A program made the position numbers and the translations under genes. Source: Streptomyces sp. NBC_00390 (lineage in GTDB: Bacteria > Actinomycetota > Actinomycetes > Streptomycetales > Streptomycetaceae). From it: a stretch of 64,000 nucleotides of DNA. Of this stretch, positions 16,185 to 25,017 are shown piece by piece. The number at the start of each line of letters is the position of its first letter. Position 1 is the first letter of the stretch. Below the pieces are notes generated by a model, which was not told where the DNA came from, searched no databases, and saw only the letters and a list, made by a program, of their open reading frames with translations. Location of the stretch: positions 3,162,001 to 3,226,000 of the forward strand of contig NZ_CP107945.1 in assembly GCF_036057275.1 (NCBI RefSeq), in the 5' to 3' direction.

Positions 16185-17420
16185 TCAGTGGCTCGCGGGC
16201 TCGCTGCCCACCGCCTGCGCCTGCGGGGCAGCGGCGCCACGCCGGCCGGTCCGCGGGGCGGACTTCTTGCGCGGCAGGTACACCAGCGCCTCCGTCGCCG
16301 CGAACCGCAGGACGAACGTGGTCAGCAGCGCCAGCGCGGTCGCGGGCAGCACCGCCATGTCCATCCGTCCCACGAACAGCGCGATGAGCGGGATGCGCAG
16401 CAGCAGATCGGCATTGGCGAGCAGCGCGAACCTGCCCACCCGGTCGGCCCAGTGCCGGTGGCGACGGCGGTCGCGGAACAGCAGCACCTCGATGAGAAGG
16501 AAGTTCCAGACCACACCGAACTGGTTCGCGACGATCTCGGCCGGCAGATAGTGCATACCGGCACCGGTCAGCAGATGGAGTCCGACGAGGTTCGGTACGA
16601 AACCGGTGAGGCCGATCAGTCCGAAGACGAGCATCCGGGCCACCGGCGACGCCGTGCGCAGCCCGACGAGATGCCCGAGGAAGCGCATCCCCTCCTTCGC
16701 CGTCGACTTGGACTCGCCCGCGAACCGGTCCTGGAAGACGAACGGCACCTCGGCCACCGTCTCCGGCCGGCAGCGCACCGCGAGCTCGAGCAGGATCTTG
16801 TAGCCGAGCGGCCGCAGCACGTCGGCGGTCACGATGCTGCGCCGGATGGCGAAGAAGCCGCTCATCGGGTCGCTGACACCGCGCAGCCGGCGCGGGAACA
16901 GCGCCTTGGTGAGCCAGGTCGCGCCGCGGGAGACCGCGATGCGATACCCGCCTGCGAGTCCCTCGCGGCTGCCGCCGCGTATGTAGCGGCTGGCGACGAC
17001 AAGATCCGCACCCGACCGCTCCCCCGCGGCCACCAGTTCCGGTACGAGGGCGGGCGGATGCTGCAGATCGGCGTCCATCACGACGACCCAGTCGGAGCCC
17101 GCGCCCTTCATCCCCTCGACGACCGCGCCGCCGAGGCCGCCGGCCGGCTCGTCACGGTGGATGACGGAGACCGGAAAGGGGCAGTCCTGCGCGGCGCTGC
17201 GGATCACCTCCGGGGTGTCGTCGGTCGAGTCGTCGACGAACACGACCTCGCAGGGCAGCCGGGAAGGCACCGACTCGGTGAGCCTGCGCAGCAACTCGCG
17301 GATGTTTCCTGACTCGTTGAAGGTCGGGATGACGATGGTGACGGCGCCGGGTTCGGCGATCTGGGTAGCACTCAGCTCCGGATCGCCGAGTTCCTCGGCA
17401 CCGGTACGGGGGGTGGTCAC
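16185..17420 (-). CDS. bifunctional DPM-type glycosyltransferase with GtrA domain
   Basis: A 411-residue protein. Residues about 25-245 are a GT2 polyprenyl-phosphate sugar transferase (VTIVIPTFNESGNI, FVDDSTDDT, VVVMDADLQHPP, SRYIRGG, SDPMSGFFAIRR). Residues about 265-390 are a GtrA-like domain with four membrane segments (FGLIGLTGFVPNLVGL, NQFGVVWNFLL). It probably loads a sugar on polyprenyl phosphate and flips or anchors it for use outside the membrane, which suits the GT39 enzyme encoded just upstream. Its GTG start at 17420 overlaps the upstream stop (GTGA), so the genes are coupled. Confidence 0.93.
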   Translation of the reverse strand: MTTPRTGAEELGDPELSATQIAEPGAVTIVIPTFNESGNIRELLRRLTESVPSRLPCEVVFVDDSTDDTPEVIRSAAQDCPFPVSVIHRDEPAGGLGGAVVEGMKGAGSDWVVVMDADLQHPPALVPELVAAGERSGADLVVASRYIRGGSREGLAGGYRIAVSRGATWLTKALFPRRLRGVSDPMSGFFAIRRSIVTADVLRPLGYKILLELAVRCRPETVAEVPFVFQDRFAGESKSTAKEGMRFLGHLVGLRTASPVARMLVFGLIGLTGFVPNLVGLHLLTGAGMHYLPAEIVANQFGVVWNFLLIEVLLFRDRRRHRHWADRVGRFALLANADLLLRIPLIALFVGRMDMAVLPATALALLTTFVLRFAATEALVYLPRKKSAPRTGRRGAAAPQAQAVGSEPASH

Positions 17421-19228
17421 AGGTCGCCTCCAGCGATCCTTCGGATCTCGATGCGGTCCTCGCCCTCGCCGAAGACGGCGACCGGCGTCGAATGCTCAAG
17501 TGCTGACTTGACGTTGGGCAGATCGACGGCGTCACGCCGGACGGTCGGCGAGGAGACCACATAGTCGAGGTCGCGCCAGCCGCGCGGCATCGTCTTGGTC
17601 ACCGCCGGGTCAAGGTCCGCCTTGTAGAACCAGATCGCCCCGGTCCCGGGCTCGAAACCGTCGTGCACGAGATCCAGCCACAGGGCGTCGTCGACCAGCA
17701 CACGGGTGGATGCGGGATCGTCGACCTCGTTCTGCATCCACGCGGCGGCCGCGCGATACGGGGCGTTGGCGTCGACGGTGAGGGCGGCGCGGTTGCCGTC
17801 GTACCACCGCGGCACGACATACGCGGCGGCGGCGAGGGCGAGCGCACCGGCCACTGTCAGGCGCGCACCGCGCACCAGACGGGTCCGTCGCGCGTGCTGT
17901 CCGGCCTCGGGAGCGGCCTCGGGCGCGAGCGCGTCCGGCACGTCCTCCGGCCGGGGCTGCTGCGGTACCGCCGCAGCGTGCGCACGCTCCGGCGCCGCCT
18001 CTGCCACCGCATCGGGGGCGGCGGACACCCGGCGCGCCGGGCGGCGCAGCACCGCGTGCGCCACACTCGCGGTGCCGCCCGCCAGCACCAGGGCGAGGAA
18101 AGGCAGCGCCTGGATGACGTACATCGCCGGCAGATACCCGGAGGGGCGCATCGCGACGACCGCGAGGATCGCCACCGCGAGCGACGGGCCGGCGAGCGCC
18201 CGTGCCGTCACCGACCAGCGCACGGTGAGCAGCAGCAGGGCTGCACCGGCGAGGCCGCCCAGCGGCAGCACCCGGTCGTAGTAGAGCCACGACCGGAACA
18301 CCCCGTGCGAGCCGGAGCCCGTGTCGAAGATGGACCCGGAGCCCTCTCGGCTCATCTGGTACGTGATGCCGTCGATCAGCGACACATGGCCGGGTCCGGG
18401 GAACAGCTCGTTGTTGAGCAGCGCGAACAGCGGATACGACAGGCCGATCAGCGCGCACGCAGTGATCGCCCCGGTGACCGCGAACTTGCGGGTGTCACGG
18501 TGGCTGTGCCGCCACATCGTCACCAGCAGCGCCGGCAGCACGACCAGCATCGTCTCCTTGGTCAGCACTCCGATCGCGGCGGTGAGACCGGCGGCGAAGT
18601 GGTGCCACAGATGACGGCTCGGCGAAGCGGCCAGGCAGAACGCCAGCAGCATCCACATCACGGCGATGTTGTCGAGGAAGATCTCGCGCTGCAGCACCAC
18701 GGAGAGCGGGGAGAGCCCGAAGAGCAGCATCGCGAGCCCGGCCGCCCAGCGCGGCAGGAACAGCCGCCGCGCCAGTACGTACAGCAGCACCGCGCAAGCC
18801 GCGCTGACCGCCAGCATCGCGAACCGCATCGTGGCGACCGTCATCGCCTCGGGCGCGATCAGCGAGGGGATCCAGGTCAGGAAGGCGATCTGGATCCAGC
18901 CGAGCGGCGGATGGTCGTACCAGTACGTGTAGTGGGCGAGTCCGTCGCCCTGCTGGACCGCCCACGCCTGGGCGAGATACGTGCCCTCGTCGTCGCTGAG
19001 GGTCGGGAAGTGCGTGATGTTCCAGCCCTGGACGAGCAGGATCACGCACAGCAGGCCGACACAGAGCAGCAGATCGGGCCGCGAGCTGCGAAACCTCACG
19101 ACCGGCCGGGTACGGCCGGGCGCCCAGGCGGTCCGCCGGATGCGCCTGGCCTTACCGGCCACGTCGGCGGTGGTGGTGGCGGCCGTGTCAGCGGCCGTAT
19201 CGGGGGCCGGAGGCAGGGTCGTGGTCAC
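17417..19228 (-). CDS. GT39/ArnT-type membrane glycosyltransferase
   Basis: A 603-residue GT-C fold protein: short N-terminal tail, about ten to twelve membrane segments, and the acidic first external loop typical of the fold (TLSDDEGTYLAQAW), then YDHPPLGWIQIAF and QREIFLDNIAVMWMLL. The C terminus holds a periplasmic-type domain (YRAAAAWMQNEVDDPASTRVLVDDALW). The family takes sugar from polyprenyl phosphate and transfers it outside the membrane to protein, lipid or glycan. Start GTG 19228 overlaps the stop of the processive transferase upstream (GTGA) and its own end overlaps the DPM-type gene, so the three form a translationally coupled unit. Confidence 0.9.
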   Translation of the reverse strand: MTTTLPPAPDTAADTAATTTADVAGKARRIRRTAWAPGRTRPVVRFRSSRPDLLLCVGLLCVILLVQGWNITHFPTLSDDEGTYLAQAWAVQQGDGLAHYTYWYDHPPLGWIQIAFLTWIPSLIAPEAMTVATMRFAMLAVSAACAVLLYVLARRLFLPRWAAGLAMLLFGLSPLSVVLQREIFLDNIAVMWMLLAFCLAASPSRHLWHHFAAGLTAAIGVLTKETMLVVLPALLVTMWRHSHRDTRKFAVTGAITACALIGLSYPLFALLNNELFPGPGHVSLIDGITYQMSREGSGSIFDTGSGSHGVFRSWLYYDRVLPLGGLAGAALLLLTVRWSVTARALAGPSLAVAILAVVAMRPSGYLPAMYVIQALPFLALVLAGGTASVAHAVLRRPARRVSAAPDAVAEAAPERAHAAAVPQQPRPEDVPDALAPEAAPEAGQHARRTRLVRGARLTVAGALALAAAAYVVPRWYDGNRAALTVDANAPYRAAAAWMQNEVDDPASTRVLVDDALWLDLVHDGFEPGTGAIWFYKADLDPAVTKTMPRGWRDLDYVVSSPTVRRDAVDLPNVKSALEHSTPVAVFGEGEDRIEIRRIAGGDL

Positions 19229-20493
19229 CGGTGGGCATCCTCTCGGGTCTCGGTCGCGGTGAGATGCGCACCGACATGACTGGTCAGCTCCCACTCGTTA
19301 CGGCCCCGCTGCTCCCGCCAGACCGCGCGCACGGCGGCGCCGGCCAGCAGGACCTGGTAGAAGGGGCCGCCGACGACGAGCTTGAAGTAGTGGACGAGGC
19401 GGACGCGCAGGCCGTACTGCACCCCGAAGTCGTGCAGGCCGACGATCTCGAAGACGAAGGTGACCATGGCCGTGACCAGCGGAAGGAAGGTCACGATGGC
19501 GATCCCGACCGGGACGTCGAGGAACAGCGCGATGGCGACGTTGAGCGGGATGATCACGCCGGAGAACGCCTGCAGGAACGGCGTCATCAGCGTGTAGCGG
19601 GCGAGCATCCGCTGGCCGCGGCCCGGCAGTTGCCGCCAGTCCTTCTTCCGGTACACCTGAAGGAAGCCCTGGTTCCAGCGGGTGCGCTGCTTGAGCAGGC
19701 TCATCAGGCTGCCGGGGGTCTCCTCACGGGTGACCATGTCGCTGTCGTACGCGACGACGACCTTCTTGCCGACGGACGACAGCCGCACACCCAGGTCGCA
19801 GTCCTCGGCGAGGCAGTTCGGGTCCCAGCCGTCCGCCTCGCGCAGCACCTGGGTGCGGACGAAGACGGTGTTGCCGCCGAGCGGGATGAAGCCCTTCTGG
19901 GCGTGCAGGTGGAGCCGGCTGCGGAACCAGAAGAAGTACTCCAGGCAGTTGCGCAGGCTGTACCAGCTGGAGTGGAAGTTGATCAGCTGTACGCCGCCCT
20001 GGACGACATCGGCTCCGGTGGAGGTGAAGGCGTGGTCGACATGGGCGAGGAGTTCCGGGTGGACCTGGTCCTCGGCGTCGAACACACCGACGACGTCGCC
20101 GCGGCAGTGCGGCAGCGCGGTGTTGAGCGCTTTCGGCTTGTTCTTGACCTCGTGCGTGTCGGTGATGACACGCACCCGGACCGGGTCGCGGGCGGCTGCC
20201 CGTTCGGCGACCGCCGCGGTCTCCGGATCGTCATGGCCGACGATGACGATGATCTCGAAGTTGGAGTGGGTGGACTCCAGCAGCCGCTCGATGGTGTGCT
20301 CCAGCACCGCCTGCTCGTGCCGGGCGGGCAGCAGCAGCGAGAACGACAGCCCGACCCCCCCGTCGGGGCGGTCGAACCGGGTCGCGGCCAGCGTTTCCGG
20401 CGTGCGCCAGGCATGCATCTGCCACCACAGCGTGAACGCCGCCATCCAGAACAGCGCCAGCGAAATGGCAACGACGAACAACGAAACCAGCAC
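19225..20493 (-). CDS. processive GT2 glycosyltransferase (cellulose/hyaluronan-synthase type)
   Basis: A 422-residue membrane transferase. One N-terminal helix (LVSLFVVAISLALFWMAAF), a GT-A domain, then about four C-terminal membrane segments. The catalytic set of processive beta-glycan synthases is complete: VGHDDPE, Asp139/Asp142 (FDAEDQ), Asp231 (AEDCDLG) and Gln269-Arg-x-Arg-Trp273 (QRTRWNQG). Start GTG 20493 follows a G-run (GGGGGG) by about seven bases; the longer frame upstream is not coding-like. First gene of the minus-strand run that ends at the radical-copper oxidase. The polymer is unknown; a beta-linked surface glycan is inferred. Confidence 0.92.
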   Translation of the reverse strand: MLVSLFVVAISLALFWMAAFTLWWQMHAWRTPETLAATRFDRPDGGVGLSFSLLLPARHEQAVLEHTIERLLESTHSNFEIIVIVGHDDPETAAVAERAAARDPVRVRVITDTHEVKNKPKALNTALPHCRGDVVGVFDAEDQVHPELLAHVDHAFTSTGADVVQGGVQLINFHSSWYSLRNCLEYFFWFRSRLHLHAQKGFIPLGGNTVFVRTQVLREADGWDPNCLAEDCDLGVRLSSVGKKVVVAYDSDMVTREETPGSLMSLLKQRTRWNQGFLQVYRKKDWRQLPGRGQRMLARYTLMTPFLQAFSGVIIPLNVAIALFLDVPVGIAIVTFLPLVTAMVTFVFEIVGLHDFGVQYGLRVRLVHYFKLVVGGPFYQVLLAGAAVRAVWREQRGRNEWELTSHVGAHLTATETREDAHR

Positions 20494-20720
20494 TGAAGTC
20501 CCCCCTTGGACCCGCGCCGCGGCTAGGACCCCCCTGGCCTGCGGCGCACACTTCCCCCGCGCGCGCACTCCCCAGTACGCACGCCTGCTCCTGTTCGTTC
20601 AGGACAATAGACGCGGAGGATTACCTTCCGGTGCCTCTCCGATAAATTCTGCCGGTCCGTGGGTACTTCATGAGATTTCGGGCAAGTTACGTGGCCCGTG
20701 TGGTACTTGGACGCCGTTTT

Positions 20721-22739
20721 TCAGCCATTGAGTTGACGGGACAGCTCATCCGCATCCGAAGTGGGCGCGTGACACACGAAGTTGCGGCAGACATACGCCG
20801 CCGGACGGCCGTCGAGCAGCGGACGCTCCCGCAGCAACGGGAACTCCGCACCATCCGCCTCACCGACGGCGACCACCGCTCCCGGAGCCCTCGACAGAAG
20901 CGCCGCACGATGCAACTCCCCGGTGGCCGGGTCGCCCTGAGGCCCGACGACCGCCACCTCGCGCGGCCCGTCCAGCAGCGCCTCCGCCACCGCGAGCCCC
21001 CACCCGATGAAGCGCGGAGCACGCGGCCCGAGCGCCTTCACCACGCCCAGCGCGCCCTCGGCAGCCGCGCGATGAGCCTCGGAGCCGGTGTGGGCTGCAT
21101 ACGAGAGCAGCGCTCCGGCAGCGGCCGACCAGCCGGAGGGAGCGGCATTGTCCGTCGGGTCCTGCGGCCGCCGGATCAGCTGCTCGGCGTCATGGGCGGT
21201 GTCGTACAGCGCACCGCCCTCCGCCATGAACTGGTCCAGGACGATATCCAGAAGAAAACCGGCGAACTCCAGCCAGGTTCCCTCACCGCTGACGGACGCG
21301 AGCGCCAGGAAGCCCTCCGCGACATCGGCGTAGTCCTCCAGCACGCCCGCGTTGGCGCCGGCCCTGCCGTCCTTGGAGGTGCGGACCAGCCGTACGCCCT
21401 GGGCCGAGAAGTCCATGTGCAGCCGCACCAGCAGATCGGCCGCCTCCGTGGCCCGCTCGATCAGATCCGGCCGCTCGAAGTACGCGCCCACCTCGGCGAG
21501 CGCGGCGATCGCGAGGCCGTTCCAGGCGGCGACGATCTTGTCGTCACGCCCCGGCCTCGGGCGCTCCTCCCGGGCCGCGAGCAGCCGTGCCCGCAGCTGC
21601 GGATCGGCTTCCTCGCCCGGGAGTTGGAGAACCGACGTACCGTGCTCGAAAGTGCCGTCCACGGTCACCCCGAAGACGTCGGCCGCCCGGTCCCCGTCCT
21701 CGTCGCCGAGCACGTCACGCAGCTGCTGCGGCGTCCAGACGTAGAACGCGCCCTCGACATGCCTGCCCGTCGCGTCATCGCTGTCCGCGTCCAGCGCGGA
21801 CGCGAAGCCGCCCTCGGCGGTGCGCAGCTCGCGCACCATGAAGTCCGCGGTCTCCAGCGCGACGCGCTTGGCGAGCTCGGAGCCGGTGGACTTCCACAAA
21901 TGGGCGTAGACACGGCACAGCAGGGCGTTGTCATAGAGCATCTTCTCGAAGTGGGGCACCACCCACTCGCGGTCCACCGCGTACCGCGCGAAACCGCCGC
22001 CGAGCTGGTCGTACATCCCGCCACGCGCCATGGCCTCGCAGGTGTCGGCGGCCATCTGCAGCGCTCCTTCCGCGCCGGTGCGGGCGTGGTGCCGCAGCAG
22101 GAACTCCACGACCATCGACGGCGGGAACTTCGGAGCGCCGCCGAATCCGCCGTACCGCTCGTCGTAGTCCCGCGTCAGCCCGAGCAGCGCCTGCGCGAGC
22201 TCGGCCTCACCGGGCACGCCCTGCCCACCGTGCGCGAGGGAGCGTCCGGCCAGCTCCCGGACGATGTTCCCGGCGACCTCGGCGACCTCCTCGCGGCGGT
22301 CGGTCCAGGCGCTGTCCACGCCCTCGAGCACCTGCCGGAAGGAGGGCATGCCGTGCCGCGGGGCGGGCGGGAAGTACGTACCGAAGTAGAAGGGCTCGGC
22401 ATCGGGCGTCAGGAACACGGTCATCGGCCAGCCGCCCTGCCCGGTGGCGGCCTGCACGGCTTCCATGTAGACGGCATCGACGTCGGGCCGCTCCTCGCGG
22501 TCGACCTTGATGCTGACGAAGCGCTCGTTCATCACGGCCGCGGTCGCCGCGTCCTCGAAGGACTCGTGAGCCATGACGTGACACCAGTGACAAGAGGAAT
22601 AGCCGACGCTGAGCAGCACCGGCACCCCGCGCCTGCGCGCCTCCTCGAACGCCTCCGCCGACCAGGGCCACCAGTCGACCGGGTTGTGGGCGTGCTGCAG
22701 GAGGTAAGGCGACGTTTCGTGCGCCAGTCGGTTCGGCAT
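20721..22739 (-). CDS. YyaL/DUF255-type thioredoxin-domain protein
   Basis: A 672-residue cytosolic protein. It starts with a thioredoxin-like domain ([20 protein letters not shown]; redox motif Cys50-His-Trp-Cys53 in [16 protein letters not shown]) and continues as an (alpha/alpha)6 barrel like N-acylglucosamine 2-epimerases. The family (also called spermatogenesis-associated protein 20-like) is widely conserved and has no established reaction. Start at 22739 is chosen over an upstream ATG (22748) because the same -10-like box, 7 bases upstream, is preserved in the broken copy at 27865. Its first 158 bases are repeated at 27709-27865. Confidence 0.93.
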   Translation of the reverse strand: MPNRLAHETSPYLLQHAHNPVDWWPWSAEAFEEARRRGVPVLLSVGYSSCHWCHVMAHESFEDAATAAVMNERFVSIKVDREERPDVDAVYMEAVQAATGQGGWPMTVFLTPDAEPFYFGTYFPPAPRHGMPSFRQVLEGVDSAWTDRREEVAEVAGNIVRELAGRSLAHGGQGVPGEAELAQALLGLTRDYDERYGGFGGAPKFPPSMVVEFLLRHHARTGAEGALQMAADTCEAMARGGMYDQLGGGFARYAVDREWVVPHFEKMLYDNALLCRVYAHLWKSTGSELAKRVALETADFMVRELRTAEGGFASALDADSDDATGRHVEGAFYVWTPQQLRDVLGDEDGDRAADVFGVTVDGTFEHGTSVLQLPGEEADPQLRARLLAAREERPRPGRDDKIVAAWNGLAIAALAEVGAYFERPDLIERATEAADLLVRLHMDFSAQGVRLVRTSKDGRAGANAGVLEDYADVAEGFLALASVSGEGTWLEFAGFLLDIVLDQFMAEGGALYDTAHDAEQLIRRPQDPTDNAAPSGWSAAAGALLSYAAHTGSEAHRAAAEGALGVVKALGPRAPRFIGWGLAVAEALLDGPREVAVVGPQGDPATGELHRAALLSRAPGAVVAVGEADGAEFPLLRERPLLDGRPAAYVCRNFVCHAPTSDADELSRQLNG
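22582..22739 (-). repeat. island-flanking direct repeat, copy 1
   Basis: The 5' end of the yyaL-type gene. Hand alignment with 27709-27865 gives about 16 differences over 158 bases, including one 1-base deletion in copy 2. The two copies have the same orientation and flank the accessory island. Confidence 0.85.
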
Positions 22740-22746
22740 GGTCTCC

Positions 22747-22752
22747 ATCCTG
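22747..22752 (-). promoter_or_regulatory. -10-like element of yyaL-type gene
   Basis: CAGGAT on the minus strand, 7 bases before the ATG at 22739; the truncated copy keeps the equivalent AAGGAT and the same spacing. This supports leaderless transcription but deviates from TANNNT at the first base. Confidence 0.4.
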
Positions 22753-22867
22753 CCCCAGTACCCACGCGACGGCCGGACAGGAGGCCCGCTGTGGTCTCGC
22801 TTCAGCGCCACATCGGCTCAAGCCGTGAGTCGTCCCAGGAGCGGTCTCCCTTCACGCCGGGGCGGAC

Positions 22868-23036
22868 GAGTTGCGCCGGTCGGGCGGGCGTACGGACGGC
22901 AAGGTCCTGCTCGCACGGGCGCGCGGAGCGCTGGACGCGATGGCCGAGACGGCGGCGGAGGAGTACGAGGCGTACACCCGCGCCCTGGACGAGGCGGAGG
23001 CCGGTCAGCTCACCTTCCGGCAGCGGTACACCCGTG
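22868..23036 (+). pseudogene. N-terminal fragment of a STAND-ATPase paralogue
   Basis: The frame ELRRSGGRTDGKVLLARARG ... EEYEAYTRALDEAEAGQLTFRQRYTR closely matches residues about 19-75 of the ATPase encoded at 28024 (EVRRSGGRSDPGILLARGQA ... EEYAAYEQALAETEEG). It lacks the first residues (a stop lies in frame at 22826-22828) and is cut at about 23036, where the frame passes into unrelated sequence. It is therefore a dead 5' fragment left beside the yyaL-type gene. An open frame continues to 23698, but only by chance. Confidence 0.8.
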
Positions 23037-23252
23037 AGGGTGCTGGAGCCCATCACCTCCGGCACAGAGGAGGGGCCGACCGTGATGAAGGCGATGCTGG
23101 CCCGCCTCATGGAGCAGGGCGTCTCCACCCTCGCCCCGCCTGGCATGCTCTTCATGGCGCCGCCCCTGTCCGTGACCCGCGCCGAGATCAACAAGTGGGT
23201 CTACGCGATTGCCGACGCTTTCACGCTCGCCGACCGCCTCACCGTGAACTGA
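23034..23252 (+). pseudogene. C-terminal fragment of a class-III-type aminotransferase
   Basis: About 72 residues in frame from GTG 23034 (RVLEPITSGTEEGPTVMKAM ... GMLFMAPPLSVTRAEINKWVYAIADAFTLAD). The APPLSVT block followed by an amphipathic helix is the usual end of class III (ornithine/omega) aminotransferases; the PLP domain is absent. It abuts the ATPase fragment in another frame, so this is a deletion or recombination joint, not a gene. The family call is moderate. Confidence 0.55.
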
Positions 23253-23395
23253 GCTCTGTCACAAGGCGGTTGGCAAATGTGCGCGTCAACGGGACACCGC
23301 TCGCCTACGATCGGTCACACGGGGCCCCATGTGACTTAAGTTCACGACCAGAGCGACGTCACTCCGGGGTAAATCAATCAAAACGGAGCATAGCT

Positions 23396-23698
23396 ATGCG
23401 TACGGAAGAGTCGACCGCGAGGGGAACCGCGGCGTCGACAGACCTGACACACCAAGGGCTTGACCAGCTCACTAGGCGTGAACGAGAAGTGCTCCTGCTT
23501 CTGGCGGACGGCTTGGGGAACCGACAACTGGCGCGAGAACTCGGAATAGCGGAACGAACAGTTCGCGCCCATTTGGCAAGTATCACTCAGAAACTGGGGG
23601 TGCAGTCACCACTCCAGGCCGCATTGATCGGCGACCGGTGCCGCCCAATTATTCGATCGGGCATCGCCACCGAGCAAGGCATTGCCGACTACCGGTAG
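23396..23698 (+). CDS. stand-alone LuxR/GerE-type DNA-binding protein
   Basis: A 100-residue protein consisting almost only of a LuxR-type helix-turn-helix (LTRREREVLLLLADGLGNRQLARELGIAERTVRAHLASITQKLGVQSPLQAALIG, about residues 23-80). There is no receiver, PAS or ligand domain. Start ATG 23396 lies 8 bases after GGAG (23384-23387). Its DNA is clearly poorer in G+C than the core genes. GerE itself and other small members act as dimeric regulators, so this may be functional. It is the only regulator in the island and could control the secreted-peptide operon 1 kb downstream; that is inference. Confidence 0.85.
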   Translation: MRTEESTARGTAASTDLTHQGLDQLTRREREVLLLLADGLGNRQLARELGIAERTVRAHLASITQKLGVQSPLQAALIGDRCRPIIRSGIATEQGIADYR

Positions 23699-24138
23699 TT
23701 CATCGAACCCGGCGGTGATGTGGATTGACGAACTACCGGTAGCCGCCTTCCAGGCAGCCCGCGCGACACCACCCAACTTCTGCCCGCACGGGACGAGTTG
23801 GTGCCACCCCATGGACAGCGCCTCGACGACGGCCCCCTCCACAAGGGGGTCCGGTGTTCCGCTGGGCGACCCCGGTCCGCCCAACCCCGCTCCGGCAGTC
23901 CGACCCCGGGACCAGCGAAGGACTGCGCATCGACGGCGTCCGCGCGACCACGGAGAAAACCCACACGGGCAAGCAGGTCAAGAGGAGCGTCCCGCAAGCG
24001 GCCAAGGTCCTCGCCTCCAGTCCGTAGGGCTGGCTGGGCGAACTGAAGGGGCGGCGAGGGCGCGGTCGGCTGGAAGGTAGGCGGAGAAACGTCTAGGGAC
24101 CCAGCCGCCCGGACACTGTTGGGCATTGTGGGCCCTTG
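23699..24138. other. gene debris, no intact gene seen
   Basis: 440 bases without a convincing start and signal. A short frame ending near 24027 (GLRIDGVRATTEKTHTGKQV) reads like the tail of some protein, but nothing upstream in that frame looks coding. I regard it as decayed sequence. Confidence 0.4.
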
Positions 24139-24174
24139 ACTGATGCCCGCCACCGTCAGGCGGCGGGCATCAGT
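24139..24174. terminator. perfect inverted repeat next to transposase remnant
   Basis: A 13-bp arm ACTGATGCCCGCC (24139-24151) pairs with 24162-24174 around a 10-base loop. It may be a terminator carried with the insertion-sequence remnant. Confidence 0.5.
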
Positions 24175-24176
24175 GC

Positions 24177-24440
24177 GTGGAAGCGGGAGGTCCTGGTGGT
24201 CCACCAAGCTCGGTTCTGCTGGATGTGGCGCTCGCGGTCGCGCTGGGTGAGGACCGCCTGGCGGACGTGGGCATGCTGCGGGCCGAGCCGGCGGTGTTCG
24301 AGCCGGCGGCCTCCGATCCGACGGTGCCCCGGCTGGTCGACACGCTGGCAGCGCGAGGGAAGCGGGACGCTGACCGCACTGCGGCAGACCCGCGCTCAAG
24401 TCCGTGAACATAGCCGAAGGGTCCGTCAGCGAGCCGACGG
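24177..24440 (+). mobile_element. IS1380-family transposase fragment (frameshifted)
   Basis: Residues VLLDVALAVALGEDRLADVG, MLRAEPAVFEPAASDPTVPR and LVDTLAARG match the N-terminal region of actinobacterial IS1380-type DDE transposases, where VLLDLAxAxALGGDCLADxA and ASDPTVSR are typical. The frame then shifts near 24360 and homology resumes as LTALRQTRAQVREH. The catalytic domain is missing. A short hairpin closes the fragment. It is a dead relic that shows mobile DNA passed through this site. Confidence 0.72.
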
Positions 24441-24444
24441 ACCC
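24419..24444. terminator. hairpin after transposase remnant
   Basis: Stem GGGTCCGTC (24419-24427) with GACGGACCC (24436-24444), loop of 8 bases. It would also insulate the downstream operon from read-through. Confidence 0.6.
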
Positions 24445-24675
24445 TCATGAAGGATCGGGGCCAGAGGTATTGCCCATTGCGGCAATGCCGATACCGGCAC
24501 TGCCGCAAGTGTCAATGGCCAGTTCCTCATGCTTTCACCATAGTTGAGGAGGCGAGTCGACCGGTCGGCCCCGGCGCTTGACCGGCCCGTCCTCTACGTA
24601 CGCCCAGCACATCCAGGACACAGATGCACGATCTGGTCCTGGGAATTCGCGTTCGGAAGACCTGAGGAGAATGAA

Positions 24676-25017
24676 ATGCGGAAGAAGACAGTCGCCACCG
24701 CAATAGGGGTGGCCCTCGGGGGTGCGGCTCTGGTGATATCCACTCAGGGCTCAGCGCAGGCAGCCAGGTCCCAGCCTGTGGCCGAGACAACGACTACCTC
24801 CGGAGCTGTGCACAATCCCGACGCCCAGCCGAAGGTCATCGGCAGTGTGATCAAGGGAGCGACGGCCGTCAACAGGGTCCGACAGGTCGCCAAAGCCGCA
24901 ACCTCTTTTCACAAGATGACGACCCGGATTGGCAAGCACCAGTCCAGGGGAGTCGGAACGTCGCCGGCGGAGGCCGAGATTGCCGGCTCTAGCGCGGACA
25001 CGGTCTTCGACAAGTGA
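24676..25017 (+). CDS. small secreted peptide precursor of DUF5819-HTTM operon
   Basis: A 113-residue exported protein. Residues 1-29 are a signal peptide (MRKKTVATAIGVALGGAALV ... SAQA). The mature part starts with a Thr/Ser-rich stretch, then a cationic amphipathic block (KVIGSVIKGATAVNRVRQVA, FHKMTTRIGK, about residues 55-93), and ends acidic (SPAEAEIAGSSADTVFDK). No Cys. ATG 24676 follows GAGGAG. Its stop overlaps the next start (GTGA). The layout, a small secreted product followed by two membrane proteins, recalls SdpC with SdpA and SdpB, but no sequence similarity to SdpC is visible. Toxin precursor is a hypothesis. Confidence 0.82.
   Translation: MRKKTVATAIGVALGGAALVISTQGSAQAARSQPVAETTTTSGAVHNPDAQPKVIGSVIKGATAVNRVRQVAKAATSFHKMTTRIGKHQSRGVGTSPAEAEIAGSSADTVFDK

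Noticed and set aside
22871..23698. One continuous open frame joining the ATPase fragment to the LuxR-type protein.
   Set aside because: The middle is out of frame with the aminotransferase remnant and not protein-like; the LuxR gene has its own start and ribosome-binding site at 23396.
24676..25017. Calling the small secreted protein an SdpC homologue.
   Set aside because: No Cys pair and no visible sequence similarity to SdpC; only gene order and topology are alike.
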